From positions 27,635 through 91,634 of the forward strand of contig JBJKPR010000011.1 of assembly GCA_046706185.1 (NCBI GenBank): a DNA stretch of 64,000 bases. Reading direction: 5' to 3'. Shown in pieces: positions 23,212 through 31,772 of the stretch. This DNA comes from JAJZXY01 sp046706185. GTDB lineage: Archaea > Thermoplasmatota > Thermoplasmata > Sysuiplasmatales > Sysuiplasmataceae. The stretch's first letter is position 1. Each line of letters begins with the position of its first letter. Made by a program: the position numbers and the translations under genes. The notes under the pieces were generated by a model. The model searched no databases. It had not been told where the DNA came from and saw nothing but the letters and a program-made list of their open reading frames with translations.

Positions 23212-24279
23212 ATGAAAGGGGTCATCCTGCATGGTGGAAGGGCAAACGGCCTCAGTTCCCTTGCCTACAGCGAGGTTCAGCAGCTCCTGCCAGTTGCGGG
23301 AAAACCGATAAGCGAATATGCGCTACAGAGCCTCGTGGATGCCGGTGTGACGGAGATAAACATAATTGTCGGCAACGCGGGCGCGGAGGAGGTGATAGGC
23401 TACTTCGGAGACGGCAGGAAATGGGGAGCGCATATCACATACACGAGCCAGGAGAGGCCGGAAGGTATTGCCCAGGCAGTTGGATTGGCGGAGAGGTTCG
23501 TCGGCAATGAACCATTTGTTGTCTATCTTGGAGACAACATGCTTCAGGGAGGCATTACAGGGCTTGTAAGGAAGTTTTCAGAGAGTTCCATGGATGCGCT
23601 CCTTGTCGTCAACAGAGTGCCTGACCCGGAAAGATACGGCGTCGCAGAGATCGTGGATGGAAGGATCGTAAGGCTCCTCGAAAAACCGAAGGAGCCGCCA
23701 TCTGACAGGGCGCTTGTAGGCGTTTACTTCCTGAGGCCAAACGCCTTCAGGGCAATAGAGAGGGTCCATCCATCGGCGAACGGTGAATATGAGCTGACGG
23801 ACGCATTGCAGATGATGATCGACGAAGGACTGGATATCGGTTACCAGGAGATCAGCGGGTGGTGGAAGGACACAGGCACGATGGAGGATCTTATTGACGC
23901 AAACAGGCTCGTGCTCGATGGAGTGGAAGCTGAGATCAGGGCTGTGGGCAACCAGGGGCGTGTGTCAGGAAGGGCAAGGATAATGGAGGACGTCAGGATA
24001 GACGGAGGCTCCGTTGTGATGGGCCCGTGCTACATAGGGAGGGACACAAGGCTTGTCAACGCATTCATCGGCCCCTATACAAGCATAGGGAGCAACTGCA
24101 GTATAGAAGGAGTGGAGATAGACGACTCGATCGTAATGGACAGGTGCAGGATCGAGGGAAACGGCTTCACAAAAATAAGCGAGAGCCTCATAGGGACAGG
24201 CAGCGACGTTGTCAAGGGAAACGGCGTAAGAAAGTCAACAAAACTACTGGTGGGAAGGAATTCAAAGGTAGAGCTGTGA
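23212..24279 (+). CDS. RmlA-like sugar nucleotidyltransferase with altered catalytic motif
   Basis: 355 residues: an N-terminal nucleotidyltransferase fold (1-235) and a left-handed beta-helix (245-355). The body matches long-form glucose-1-phosphate thymidylyltransferases: 'VYLGDNML', 'RYGVAEIVDGRIVRLLEKP', 'LVGVYFLRP', 'WWKDTGT'. The N-terminal signature does not. Where the family has GGxGTRLxPxT and a lysine four to eight residues later, this protein has GGRANGLSSL...EVQQLLP. The arginine and lysine that bind the triphosphate are therefore absent. It may be inactive, a regulator, or use other residues. It overlaps the next gene by one base (TGATG). Confidence 0.8.
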   Translation: MKGVILHGGRANGLSSLAYSEVQQLLPVAGKPISEYALQSLVDAGVTEINIIVGNAGAEEVIGYFGDGRKWGAHITYTSQERPEGIAQAVGLAERFVGNEPFVVYLGDNMLQGGITGLVRKFSESSMDALLVVNRVPDPERYGVAEIVDGRIVRLLEKPKEPPSDRALVGVYFLRPNAFRAIERVHPSANGEYELTDALQMMIDEGLDIGYQEISGWWKDTGTMEDLIDANRLVLDGVEAEIRAVGNQGRVSGRARIMEDVRIDGGSVVMGPCYIGRDTRLVNAFIGPYTSIGSNCSIEGVEIDDSIVMDRCRIEGNGFTKISESLIGTGSDVVKGNGVRKSTKLLVGRNSKVEL

Positions 24280-25349
24280 TGCACGGCAGTGCGGAGGAGG
24301 GCAGGCTGCATCGGCTGCGCGAGAACAATGAGACTGATGCATACAAAAGGCCGCTTTTTTCAGTGATACTGATTGCATTCGACAGACAGAACTACATCTC
24401 AGGTGCCTTCCGCTCGATTGTCTCGCAGACGCTGGACAGTTCGCTGTATGAGATCATTGTGATCAAGAACTTTCCGAACGCAATGATAGACGGATGGACC
24501 GGCGCTCCTTCAGTCAGGGTCGTCCAGTCCCCCTCCCCCTCAATCGGTGAATCATATTCAGAGGGTGTGCGCATCTCTGGCGGGAGGATAATCTGTTTCC
24601 TTGACGACGACGATGAATTCGAGCCTGACAGGCTCGAACGCATACAGGAGCTGTTTTCCACAAGGAAGGGGCCAGTCTACTACCATAACCAGAGGACGGT
24701 GGTGGATGAGGATGGAAGGGCAATAAGGAACAGATGGGCCTCGTCCCTTGCCGGAAACCAGGGCGTGGACATCATCGAAGTGGGGCCAAGTGAAGTTGCA
24801 GAGAGCTCGCTCCCTGCCACCTTTGAAGCGTATTTCAATGAAAGCTCCATGGCCCTGAGCCGTGAAGTGCTGGAGGGGCACCTGGGGGAGCTGGAAAGCG
24901 CACCTACCCTGATAGACATATTCATGGTATGCACGGCAGTCGCGGAGAAGGCCACCTTCGTTCTTGACAGCAGGAGGACGACAAGATACAGGGTGCATGG
25001 CAACCAGGTTTCCGGCTGGTCCAGCGGGAAGTTTTCCGACCCTTCCATAAACGAGGAGAACTCGGTAATAAGGAAACACATAGATGTTGAGAGGAGCTGC
25101 ATGCAGCTTGTCAGGGGCACGTTCACGGAGCAGATATTCATGAGAAGCCTTCCAAGGCTCGTGCTCACAAACCAGCTCTACTTCTCGAGCAGGAAGGAGA
25201 CTGGAAGGATGCTCAGAAATATGTATGCATACCTGAGGCGGAGGAACGCGTCAGACGTGCCTGACATGCTCCTGCTTGCGTTCCTCTCCTTCACATACTC
25301 CATATCACGCCTCCTTCCCAGGAAGGTGGCAGGCATGCTGAGAAGATAG
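24279..25349 (+). CDS. GT2-family glycosyltransferase
   Basis: 356 residues from ATG 24279, which overlaps the preceding stop; the open frame extends further upstream but that part is antisense-like and basic. GT-A fold with 'SVILIAFDRQNYISGAFRSI', a DDDD metal site in 'ICFLDDDDEFEPDR', and 'YYHNQRTVVDEDG'. The C-terminus (325-356) is hydrophobic then basic, probably membrane-associating. A close paralogue with the same layout and the 'YYHN' block lies at 53507-54508, near the other end of the island. Donor and acceptor are unknown. Confidence 0.8.
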   Translation: MHGSAEEGRLHRLRENNETDAYKRPLFSVILIAFDRQNYISGAFRSIVSQTLDSSLYEIIVIKNFPNAMIDGWTGAPSVRVVQSPSPSIGESYSEGVRISGGRIICFLDDDDEFEPDRLERIQELFSTRKGPVYYHNQRTVVDEDGRAIRNRWASSLAGNQGVDIIEVGPSEVAESSLPATFEAYFNESSMALSREVLEGHLGELESAPTLIDIFMVCTAVAEKATFVLDSRRTTRYRVHGNQVSGWSSGKFSDPSINEENSVIRKHIDVERSCMQLVRGTFTEQIFMRSLPRLVLTNQLYFSSRKETGRMLRNMYAYLRRRNASDVPDMLLLAFLSFTYSISRLLPRKVAGMLRR

Positions 25350-25455
25350 TGCCGCGCAACAATCCGCCCTTGGACAGCATACTGCACGGCAAGTAGCCTA
25401 CTTACTGTCTATTCCCATCCTTTATCACATACCGCCCCGTATTCAGCTGATTGTA

Positions 25456-25668
25456 TTGAACGAAAAACGGAGCACACTGGCAGATGGTGGAAACGTGAGC
25501 GTGTCAGCTGTTGCGGACTTCGGATTCCTTGGCCAGGTACTGCCCCGGCAGGACGGTAGCCTGTCAGCGGATGCCGTATTCGGCTCGAGCGACAGCGTGA
25601 TTGCCTCAGGGCCGGTGCAGGTCCGTTTCACCAACAGACTGCCCTGGACGTCGCTGCAGGGGGGTTGA
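25456..25668 (+). CDS. Possible small protein, 70 residues
   Basis: A frame from TTG 25456 ends six bases before the next gene. The translation alternates hydrophobic and polar residues ('VSVSAVADFGFLGQVL') and looks more protein-like than the antisense frame, but I recognise nothing and see no clear promoter. It may be a small leader gene of the aminotransferase-fold operon or a gene remnant. The rest of 25350-25674 holds no gene. Confidence 0.3.
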   Translation: MNEKRSTLADGGNVSVSAVADFGFLGQVLPRQDGSLSADAVFGSSDSVIASGPVQVRFTNRLPWTSLQGG

Positions 25669-25674
25669 CGGGGA

Positions 25675-26964
25675 ATGAAGGGGGAGGAGCCCATTGTCAG
25701 AGAGATGGTGGGCAGGGCACTTGAAGGGAGGAAGTTTGTACCCGGCGAAACACCGATCCGTGTGGCCCAGCCGCTGTTTGACGGCAATGACATAGGGCTG
25801 TTCCTTGAAAGCGCGAGAGAGATGTTCTCAAAGAACTGGATCGGTGTTGGAAGGTACACGAATGAATTCGAAGAGAATTTCTCCTCTCTATTCGATGGGA
25901 AAATGGCCCTGTTCGTAAACTCGGGGACCTCCGCCGATTACCTCGCAGTGAAAGCGCTGGAGGAGAGGAAGGGCGACTGGGACGGAGGGAACTGCATTAC
26001 GACCGCGCTCACCTTCCCGTCCACAATCAACCCTGTACTCGCCTCCGGCCTGAAGGCGAAGCTGCTCGACATAAGGCTTCCTTCCTATTCTATCGACACG
26101 GAGGAACTCGAAGAGGCTGTCGATGAGGAGACGAAGGGGATAGTGCTTGCTCACATACTTGGACTTCCGCAGCCTGCTTCGGAGGTTGAGCGCCTGGCGC
26201 GCAGGCAGTCCATGTTCTTCGTGGAGGACGCATGCGATGCGCTCGGCGGCAGCTACGACGGAAGGCTTATTGGGGATTTCGGTGAACCCTCCACATTCTC
26301 TTTCTACGCCGCCCATCAGATCACAACGGGTGAGGGGGGCATGCTTCTTACCTCGGACAGGGATGTGTACGAGACGGCGAGGTCGCTGAGGGACTGGGGA
26401 AAGGCGTACGCTCCGGACAGCGTGGCGGGTCAGGGCTTGAGGAAACTGAGGCATCTGAGAACATCAAGGCTGCCCCCTGACTACGATGCACACTTCATTT
26501 TTGAGAGGAAGGGGTTCAACATGAAGCCCATAGACATACAGGCTGCACTGGGCATTTCGCAGCTGAGGAAGCTGCCTGAGTTCACAAGGGCACGAAAGAA
26601 GAACTTCGATGCTCTGGCGGACAGCCTTAAGGACAGCGGTGCGGACAGAAGCCTCATGGTAGCCGAACCGCTGCCGGGCAGCGAGGTCTCGTGGTTCTGC
26701 TTCCCGCTGCTTGCTGAGCGGGGAGTGAAGAGGAGAAGAGTCGTTGACTTTCTTGAGAAAAGGAGGATAGAGACGAGGCCGATACTCGCAGGCAACATAA
26801 TAGATCAGCCGGCGTACGCGGAAGAGGAGTTCATCCCTGCTGGAAGCCTGAGGAACACGGAAAGGGTGGCAAGGGACGGTTTCTTTGTGGGCATACACCC
26901 GGCGCTCGGCAGCGAGGAGATGGACTACATCGGCAGGATGCTGAAACAGGCTTTGCTGGAGTAA
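25675..26964 (+). CDS. DegT-fold NDP-4-keto-6-deoxysugar 3-dehydrase-like enzyme
   Basis: 429 residues of the DegT/DnrJ/EryC1/StrS fold: 'NSGTSADYLAV', 'FVEDACDALGGSYDGR' (PLP-ring stacking and Asp), 'TFSFYAAHQITTGEGG'. In aminotransferases the last block contains the PLP lysine; here H214 takes its place, as in the 3-dehydrases RfbH/E1 and ColD. Those enzymes remove the C3 hydroxyl to make 3,6-dideoxyhexoses. The cysteines that bind the [2Fe-2S] cluster of RfbH after 'RDWG' are missing, which fits ColD chemistry better. GGGG precedes the ATG. It is convergent with a tyvelose-type epimerase gene. Confidence 0.8.
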   Translation: MKGEEPIVREMVGRALEGRKFVPGETPIRVAQPLFDGNDIGLFLESAREMFSKNWIGVGRYTNEFEENFSSLFDGKMALFVNSGTSADYLAVKALEERKGDWDGGNCITTALTFPSTINPVLASGLKAKLLDIRLPSYSIDTEELEEAVDEETKGIVLAHILGLPQPASEVERLARRQSMFFVEDACDALGGSYDGRLIGDFGEPSTFSFYAAHQITTGEGGMLLTSDRDVYETARSLRDWGKAYAPDSVAGQGLRKLRHLRTSRLPPDYDAHFIFERKGFNMKPIDIQAALGISQLRKLPEFTRARKKNFDALADSLKDSGADRSLMVAEPLPGSEVSWFCFPLLAERGVKRRRVVDFLEKRRIETRPILAGNIIDQPAYAEEEFIPAGSLRNTERVARDGFFVGIHPALGSEEMDYIGRMLKQALLE

Positions 26965-26968
26965 GTGC

Positions 26969-28030
26969 TCAGACAGCTGGCCCCAGCGTCTTTGAGGCCC
27001 AGTCCAGAAGTCTTTCCACGCCCTCCCGGACACCGATCTCAGGCTTCCACTTCAGTTTCCTTCTGGCCCTGCCTATGTCCGATATGTAGACCTTCTGATC
27101 GCTGTTCCGCCATTCGCCGTAGGCAGGTTCTATCCTGCGCTTAAGCCTGCCTTCAAGCAGGCGCACCAGTTCAAGGAGGGATGTTGTATTTCTCCACCCG
27201 CCGCCCAAGTTGAAAACACCTGATGGCAGATTCGATTCAATGAAGCAGTCGTACGCCCTCACAAGGTCATCCACATGGAGCACATCTCTCACCTGCTTTC
27301 CGTCGCCGTATATGGTGAGCTTCCTCCCGAGCAGAGCTGAAATGACGAAGTGAGCCACCCACCCCTGGTCCTCGCTTCCGAACTGCCTGTCGCCGTAGAT
27401 GCAGCTCATTCTGCAGCAGGCTGTCCGGAGGCCGTATGTCTTGCCATACTCCTGAACGTATATGTCGGCTGAAAGCTTGGACGAACCGTAGGGGGAATGC
27501 TTGCAGGCATCGACAGAAAAGTCTTCTGGTATTCCCCTTGAGTAATCTTCGTCGGAGAAGTAGTACCTCAATCCGCTGCTCCTGACAGGTATTGAATTGA
27601 CATTCTCACCGTATACCTTGTTTGTCGAGCAGAAGACGACACGTGGCTCCTTTCCAGACTTCCTGCATGCCTCCAGGACGTTGAAGGTCCCCCTCACATT
27701 TGTGTTGAAATCATGTGCAGGGTCGTCAAGGGAGGTTGTCACTGCCACCTGGGCGGCGGTATGTATGACTGCGTCGGCGTCTGAAATAAGTTCATCCACC
27801 GTTCTCTGCTGGAGAACAGACCCCCTTACGAGCCTTATGTTTTTCAGCCCTTTGAGGTAGTTCCAGTTATACACCTTTGTGTTTACGCCGAACCCATGGA
27901 CAGGAGGCCTTGACAGGTTGTCCAGAACGGTCACATTCCATCCTTTCCTTGCGTAGAATTCGGCAGCATGGGAACCTATGAAACCTGCACCGCCGGTGAC
28001 AACTACATTCCTACCTTCCTTACCAACCAT
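26969..28030 (-). CDS. CDP-paratose/tyvelose 2-epimerase-like extended SDR
   Basis: 353 residues. GGAGFIGS Rossmann motif; 'FCSTNKVYGENV', 'HSPYGSSKLSADIYVQEYG' (YxxxK) and 'RMSCIYGDRQFGSEDQGWVAHF' are the blocks I associate with CDP-paratose 2-epimerase (RfbE), including the STNKVYG catalytic strand. That enzyme makes CDP-tyvelose, a 3,6-dideoxyhexose. It lies end to end with the 3-dehydrase-like gene, and together they suggest a dideoxysugar branch. The CDP-glucose synthase, 4,6-dehydratase and paratose synthase are not in the window. GAGGA precedes ATG 28030. Confidence 0.8.
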   Translation of the reverse strand: MVGKEGRNVVVTGGAGFIGSHAAEFYARKGWNVTVLDNLSRPPVHGFGVNTKVYNWNYLKGLKNIRLVRGSVLQQRTVDELISDADAVIHTAAQVAVTTSLDDPAHDFNTNVRGTFNVLEACRKSGKEPRVVFCSTNKVYGENVNSIPVRSSGLRYYFSDEDYSRGIPEDFSVDACKHSPYGSSKLSADIYVQEYGKTYGLRTACCRMSCIYGDRQFGSEDQGWVAHFVISALLGRKLTIYGDGKQVRDVLHVDDLVRAYDCFIESNLPSGVFNLGGGWRNTTSLLELVRLLEGRLKRRIEPAYGEWRNSDQKVYISDIGRARRKLKWKPEIGVREGVERLLDWASKTLGPAV

Positions 28031-28074
28031 TCAAATCAATCCTCAAGCAGGCAGCGGGACTGCAGACACGCGCA

Positions 28075-28845
28075 TCAGTCACTTGCGTATCTCTTGATAA
28101 AATAATTAACTATTCCCTGCGGGAGAAACTTCCTGATCGGCAGGTTCATGAGCCTGATGCCGATGAGTGTGATAAACATGATAGGTATCACCCTGAATAT
28201 CGGCATTCTTGTCCGCGGATCGTGCTCCCACCTTACACCAACTTCCTTTATAGTTGCGCCATTCCTCCTTGCATGGTAGAGCATTGCAACATCGAACGTC
28301 CTGTTGTTCACGACCGTGTTTGACATTACATGTCTTGCCACTTCAGACCTGAATGCCTTGGCACCGCACTGCGTGTCCATGACAGGAAGGCCTAGCAGCC
28401 CTCTGACAAGAACGTTGAAGACGCGCCCCACAGTCCTGTTGAAAAGCGGTTCCTTTGTGACCCACACGCTCTCCGGGAGCCACCTGGACGCGACCACGCA
28501 GTCGTAATCACCTGTTGCCTCCAGCATCCTCCTGAGGTCATCCGGGGAAAGGCTGCCGTCAGCATCGACCCAGCATATCACGCCGTATCTGGCAAGGCCG
28601 ATGCCCTTCCTTATGGCGCCCCCCTTCCCAAGCTTGGAACTGTACCTGTAACCGGTGACACCAAGGCCGCTGTACCGTTTGATGACCTCGTGCGTGCCAT
28701 CCGCCCCGTCCATGACAACAAGAACCTCGTATGGCTCATTGATTGACTGCAGGACAGGCAGATACTGGTCCAGCGACTTGCATATCCTGTCCTCCTCATT
28801 GTAGGCGGGGATTACAAGTGAAACTCCTTCGCCCTTCAACTCCAA
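28075..28845 (-). CDS. GT2-family polyprenyl-phosphate glycosyltransferase (DPM1/ALG5-like)
   Basis: About 256 residues. The start is TTG at 28845 or 28839; GAGAGG lies eight bases before the second. 'SLVIPAYNEEDRI', 'VVMDGADGT', 'ICWVDADGSLSPDDL' and 'DTQCGAKAFRSEV' place it with dolichyl-phosphate glucosyl/mannosyltransferases. The C-terminus has one or two hydrophobic segments (about 210-245). It would charge the lipid carrier with a sugar for later GT-C or flippase steps. Confidence 0.82.
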   Translation of the reverse strand: MELKGEGVSLVIPAYNEEDRICKSLDQYLPVLQSINEPYEVLVVMDGADGTHEVIKRYSGLGVTGYRYSSKLGKGGAIRKGIGLARYGVICWVDADGSLSPDDLRRMLEATGDYDCVVASRWLPESVWVTKEPLFNRTVGRVFNVLVRGLLGLPVMDTQCGAKAFRSEVARHVMSNTVVNNRTFDVAMLYHARRNGATIKEVGVRWEHDPRTRMPIFRVIPIMFITLIGIRLMNLPIRKFLPQGIVNYFIKRYASD

Positions 28846-28937
28846 TTCCTCTCAGGCCCCACACGGTGAAAATGAGCAGGTCGTTTATTAAACCATCTCC
28901 CATATTATTCCGACCGAATATAGCCCAAACCGCTTGA

Positions 28938-30053
28938 TCAGCGTGCCGAAATGAACCGCTTCCTTTCCTCTTCCGCCCTGGCGAAGTTATCCCTTGCCTT
29001 CTGCCTGGAGGACCACTCAGCAAGCTCCCTGATTCCTTCGCTCAGACCTGTGAATTTTACCGGGCCGAAGCTTTTCAGAAACCGGGAGCTGTCAGAAAAA
29101 TCGTGCCTGTTGTCTCCTGGCCTGAAATCGTTGGTGACTTCGGGCTCGATGCTGCTTCCGATCTCCTCGTTGAGCATCGAGATCATCTGCAGAAGGGAGG
29201 ATGGCCTTCCGGTGCCGAGGTTGAACGCACCCTCCCCTTTCTCAAGCGCCGCCACATTGGCCCTTGCCACGTCGCCCACGTAGATGAAGTCCCTGAGCTG
29301 TCTACCGTCTTCAAACACAACCGGCCTGTTGCCGTTCTTGAGCCTTGACATGAATATGGCAATCACACCAGTATACGGATTGGAGAGGCTCTGCCTCGGG
29401 CCGTAGACATTGAAATACCTGAATGCCACAGCAGGTATGCCGAGGGCGGAGGAATAGCTCAGTGCAAGCCGCTCGGTCGCGTACTTGGACAGGGAATAGG
29501 GGTTCAGGTTCTGCGGCGGTTTGTCCTCTGTGACTGCCACCGGTTCGGTCTCGGCACCGCATATGCTGCATCGCACCTCCCATTCCCTCTTCCTGAGCTG
29601 CTCAGCGCTCCTGGGAAGGGGGTATATCGTGCCGTGTTCCCTGCACCTGTAGGCGCCCTCGCCGTAGAGGCTCTTGCTCGATGCCACAACCACCTTGCCT
29701 ATGCTCTTTCTGAGCGAGGCATCCCTTGTGAGAAGCTCGAATAGTGTGGATGTACCGACAATGTTTGTCTGGTTGTATTTCCTCGACTCCCAGAAGCTCT
29801 GGCCAATTCCGACACATGCTGCAAGGTGTATCACATGGGTCACACCCTTCAGCGCCTTAAGCCAGTCCTTCTGGTAGCGGACGTCGCCGATGATGTACTT
29901 TGCCTTCCTGTTGAGGTAAGACGGCTTGCTGCCAAGATGTACCTGCCTTTCCAGGTTGTCGAGGACCACAACATCGTACCCCTCCTCAATCAGAGAGTCG
30001 ACGGTGTGGCTTCCGATAAAGCCCATTCCACCCGTCACAAGTACCCTGGTCAC
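28938..30053 (-). CDS. dTDP-L-rhamnose 4-epimerase-like SDR with zinc-binding insertion
   Basis: 371 residues from GTG 30053, 26 bases after a TATA box. GGMGFIGS, 'VVASSKSLYGEG', 'YSLSKYATERL' (YxxxK), 'RYFNVYGPRQSLSNPYTGV' and 'FEDGRQLRDFIYV' match the dTDP-L-rhamnose 4-epimerase subfamily. Between the catalytic Ser and Tyr lies an insertion with a cysteine, a nearby histidine (YRCREHG) and a C-x2-C (CSICG), probably a zinc knuckle. A 6-deoxy-L-talose or related sugar product is inferred from the family only. Confidence 0.78.
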   Translation of the reverse strand: MTRVLVTGGMGFIGSHTVDSLIEEGYDVVVLDNLERQVHLGSKPSYLNRKAKYIIGDVRYQKDWLKALKGVTHVIHLAACVGIGQSFWESRKYNQTNIVGTSTLFELLTRDASLRKSIGKVVVASSKSLYGEGAYRCREHGTIYPLPRSAEQLRKREWEVRCSICGAETEPVAVTEDKPPQNLNPYSLSKYATERLALSYSSALGIPAVAFRYFNVYGPRQSLSNPYTGVIAIFMSRLKNGNRPVVFEDGRQLRDFIYVGDVARANVAALEKGEGAFNLGTGRPSSLLQMISMLNEEIGSSIEPEVTNDFRPGDNRHDFSDSSRFLKSFGPVKFTGLSEGIRELAEWSSRQKARDNFARAEEERKRFISAR

Positions 30054-30074
30054 AGAACGGCGTTAGGGGCTGCC

Positions 30075-30084
30075 CATATTAATG
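30075..30084 (-). promoter_or_regulatory. TATA box for the rhamnose 4-epimerase-like gene
   Basis: ATTAATATG on the minus strand, about 26 bases before the leaderless GTG 30053. Confidence 0.5.
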
Positions 30085-30114
30085 CTTCATCATTGTAGAA
30101 TGCGGTGGAACGCG

Positions 30115-31737
30115 TCATCTTGGCCTTTCGACGAAAAAGGCACCGATCCGCCTTACGAATGTAAGTCTCCTCTTCAGGAGCGATTCGGCGAATTCCACTA
30201 GGAAGACATCCGCCTGCTCGACGCTGCCTGTGCCAAGAACAGCAAACACCGAGAAAATGGCGAGTATGAAGAAAACAACAACAATTCCGGCTATCTGAAG
30301 CGTGGGGTGTAGCAGGCTCAGTATTATTCCAGGAACGATGAGCGACGCTGCAAGCGGCTTCGCATACTCGGCCCTGAACGGATGAAGCCTTCCCTCCCTG
30401 TACATCTCGGAAAGTGCGAGCCCCTGATAAAGCAGAAGGCCCACCACAGAGGCGGCCGATGCTCCCATTCCGCCGTATGCAGGTATGAGAATGAGCGAGG
30501 CTACGACGTTGCCGACCGCAGAAACACCTCCGTTCAATGCAACAAGCTTCGTCCTTCCGAGCGCTGTGAGAAGTATCGGGGCAGGACCAAGAACAGAGGC
30601 GATGAAATTGCCTACTGCAAGAAGCTGCAGCATCTCTCTCGCCTCCACATATTTCAGCCCGAATGCGGTGGCGAGCGTGTCTGTCGGAAAAAAGAGGAAG
30701 AGGAAGAGAAGCGGCACAGACAGCACAAGGTTCCACTTCGTCGCAGTGGTGTAGCTGTCCCTGAGTTCACGAAACTGCGATCTTGAGAACAGCTCCGCTG
30801 CCACAGGCAGCAGTATGAAACTTGCTGCATTTATGCCGAAGAATATTATCCTGCCCAGAGACAGTGCTGCCGAGTACTGACCAACGGCGGAGGCGTCCCT
30901 GAATACACCGAGAAGAAGTGTGTCTGCATAGTTGAAGAGATATGAGAAGGCACCGGCAATGAGCAGCGGTAGGCCGAATGCAACAAGGAACCTGCTTTCC
31001 CTTGATGTGTCTCTGCCTATGAACGTGAAGAGTGACTTCCTCTGAGCATAAATAACAGAAAGAGCTGCCACAATCACCGTCGAGATAAGATAACCGATAA
31101 CCACGCCGTAGAACCCCATACCTGTGAAGTAAAGGAGAGCGCCTATTGCGGTGAAGAGGATCGGTGGAAGCGTGTTGTTGAAAAGAGCGCTGGGAAGCGC
31201 CTTCTTGTATCCCTGGAAAATGGCAGATATTGTTGAAGTCACCTGCGTCAGGAACACTGTAGGGGCGAATATGCGTATCAGCGGCTCAATTCCCGGCTCA
31301 TGCAGTGCCGAGGAGACGAGCGGTGCGATGAAATAGATAAGCAGCGAGAATGCGGCGGCGGCACCGAGTGTTATCAGCAGCCCATACTTGACTATGCCGC
31401 TTCTTCTTTCTTCAGGAACGTAGAGGAGGTTCCTGGCTATTGATGCGGTTACGCCCAGTGGAGCGACGATGGAAAGGAGCGAGATTGCGGCCATTGCAAG
31501 TGTTATGATTCCCCACTGGGAAACAGTGATCAGCCTGAGTATCACAATCCTGTTCACAAGTGAGAAGGCGAAGAACGAAATGGTCCCGGTCAGCGTCACT
31601 ATTGCACCGGAGCTCATCGAGAATATTGCGCTTCTCAGCACCTCCCTGTCGGAGCCGCCGGCAGCTGCATCGCCCCCCTTAGCAGGCAGCTGAGTCACTC
31701 TCCCCCTGTATTCCTGCCCGGCAGAGGTTATCAGCAT
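30115..31737 (-). CDS. Polysaccharide flippase, Wzx/MATE-like
   Basis: 540 residues from ATG 31737; the frame extends upstream into the tail of the preceding gene without a good signal. About 12-14 membrane helices with the MOP-superfamily pattern: 'GTISFFAFSLVNRIVILRLI', 'SIARNLLYVPEERR', 'FGLPLLIAGAFSYLFNYADT'. It is expected to flip lipid-linked glycans across the membrane. It lies directly downstream of the GT-C-like gene (36 bases apart), fitting assembly then export of a lipid-linked glycan. Confidence 0.85.
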   Translation of the reverse strand: MLITSAGQEYRGRVTQLPAKGGDAAAGGSDREVLRSAIFSMSSGAIVTLTGTISFFAFSLVNRIVILRLITVSQWGIITLAMAAISLLSIVAPLGVTASIARNLLYVPEERRSGIVKYGLLITLGAAAAFSLLIYFIAPLVSSALHEPGIEPLIRIFAPTVFLTQVTSTISAIFQGYKKALPSALFNNTLPPILFTAIGALLYFTGMGFYGVVIGYLISTVIVAALSVIYAQRKSLFTFIGRDTSRESRFLVAFGLPLLIAGAFSYLFNYADTLLLGVFRDASAVGQYSAALSLGRIIFFGINAASFILLPVAAELFSRSQFRELRDSYTTATKWNLVLSVPLLFLFLFFPTDTLATAFGLKYVEAREMLQLLAVGNFIASVLGPAPILLTALGRTKLVALNGGVSAVGNVVASLILIPAYGGMGASAASVVGLLLYQGLALSEMYREGRLHPFRAEYAKPLAASLIVPGIILSLLHPTLQIAGIVVVFFILAIFSVFAVLGTGSVEQADVFLVEFAESLLKRRLTFVRRIGAFFVERPR

Positions 31738-31772
31738 GGCACATCGAGGTGAAATGTCTGCCTGACATGGGC

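Noticed and set aside
24027..24278. N-terminal extension of the GT2 gene at 24279
   Set aside because: Basic, repetitive translation antisense-like to the RmlA beta-helix; the ATG at 24279 overlaps the preceding stop and starts the conserved fold.
30050..30736. 228-codon minus-strand frame inside the flippase gene
   Set aside because: Cys/Arg/His/Ser-rich translation in the wrong frame of a clear membrane protein.
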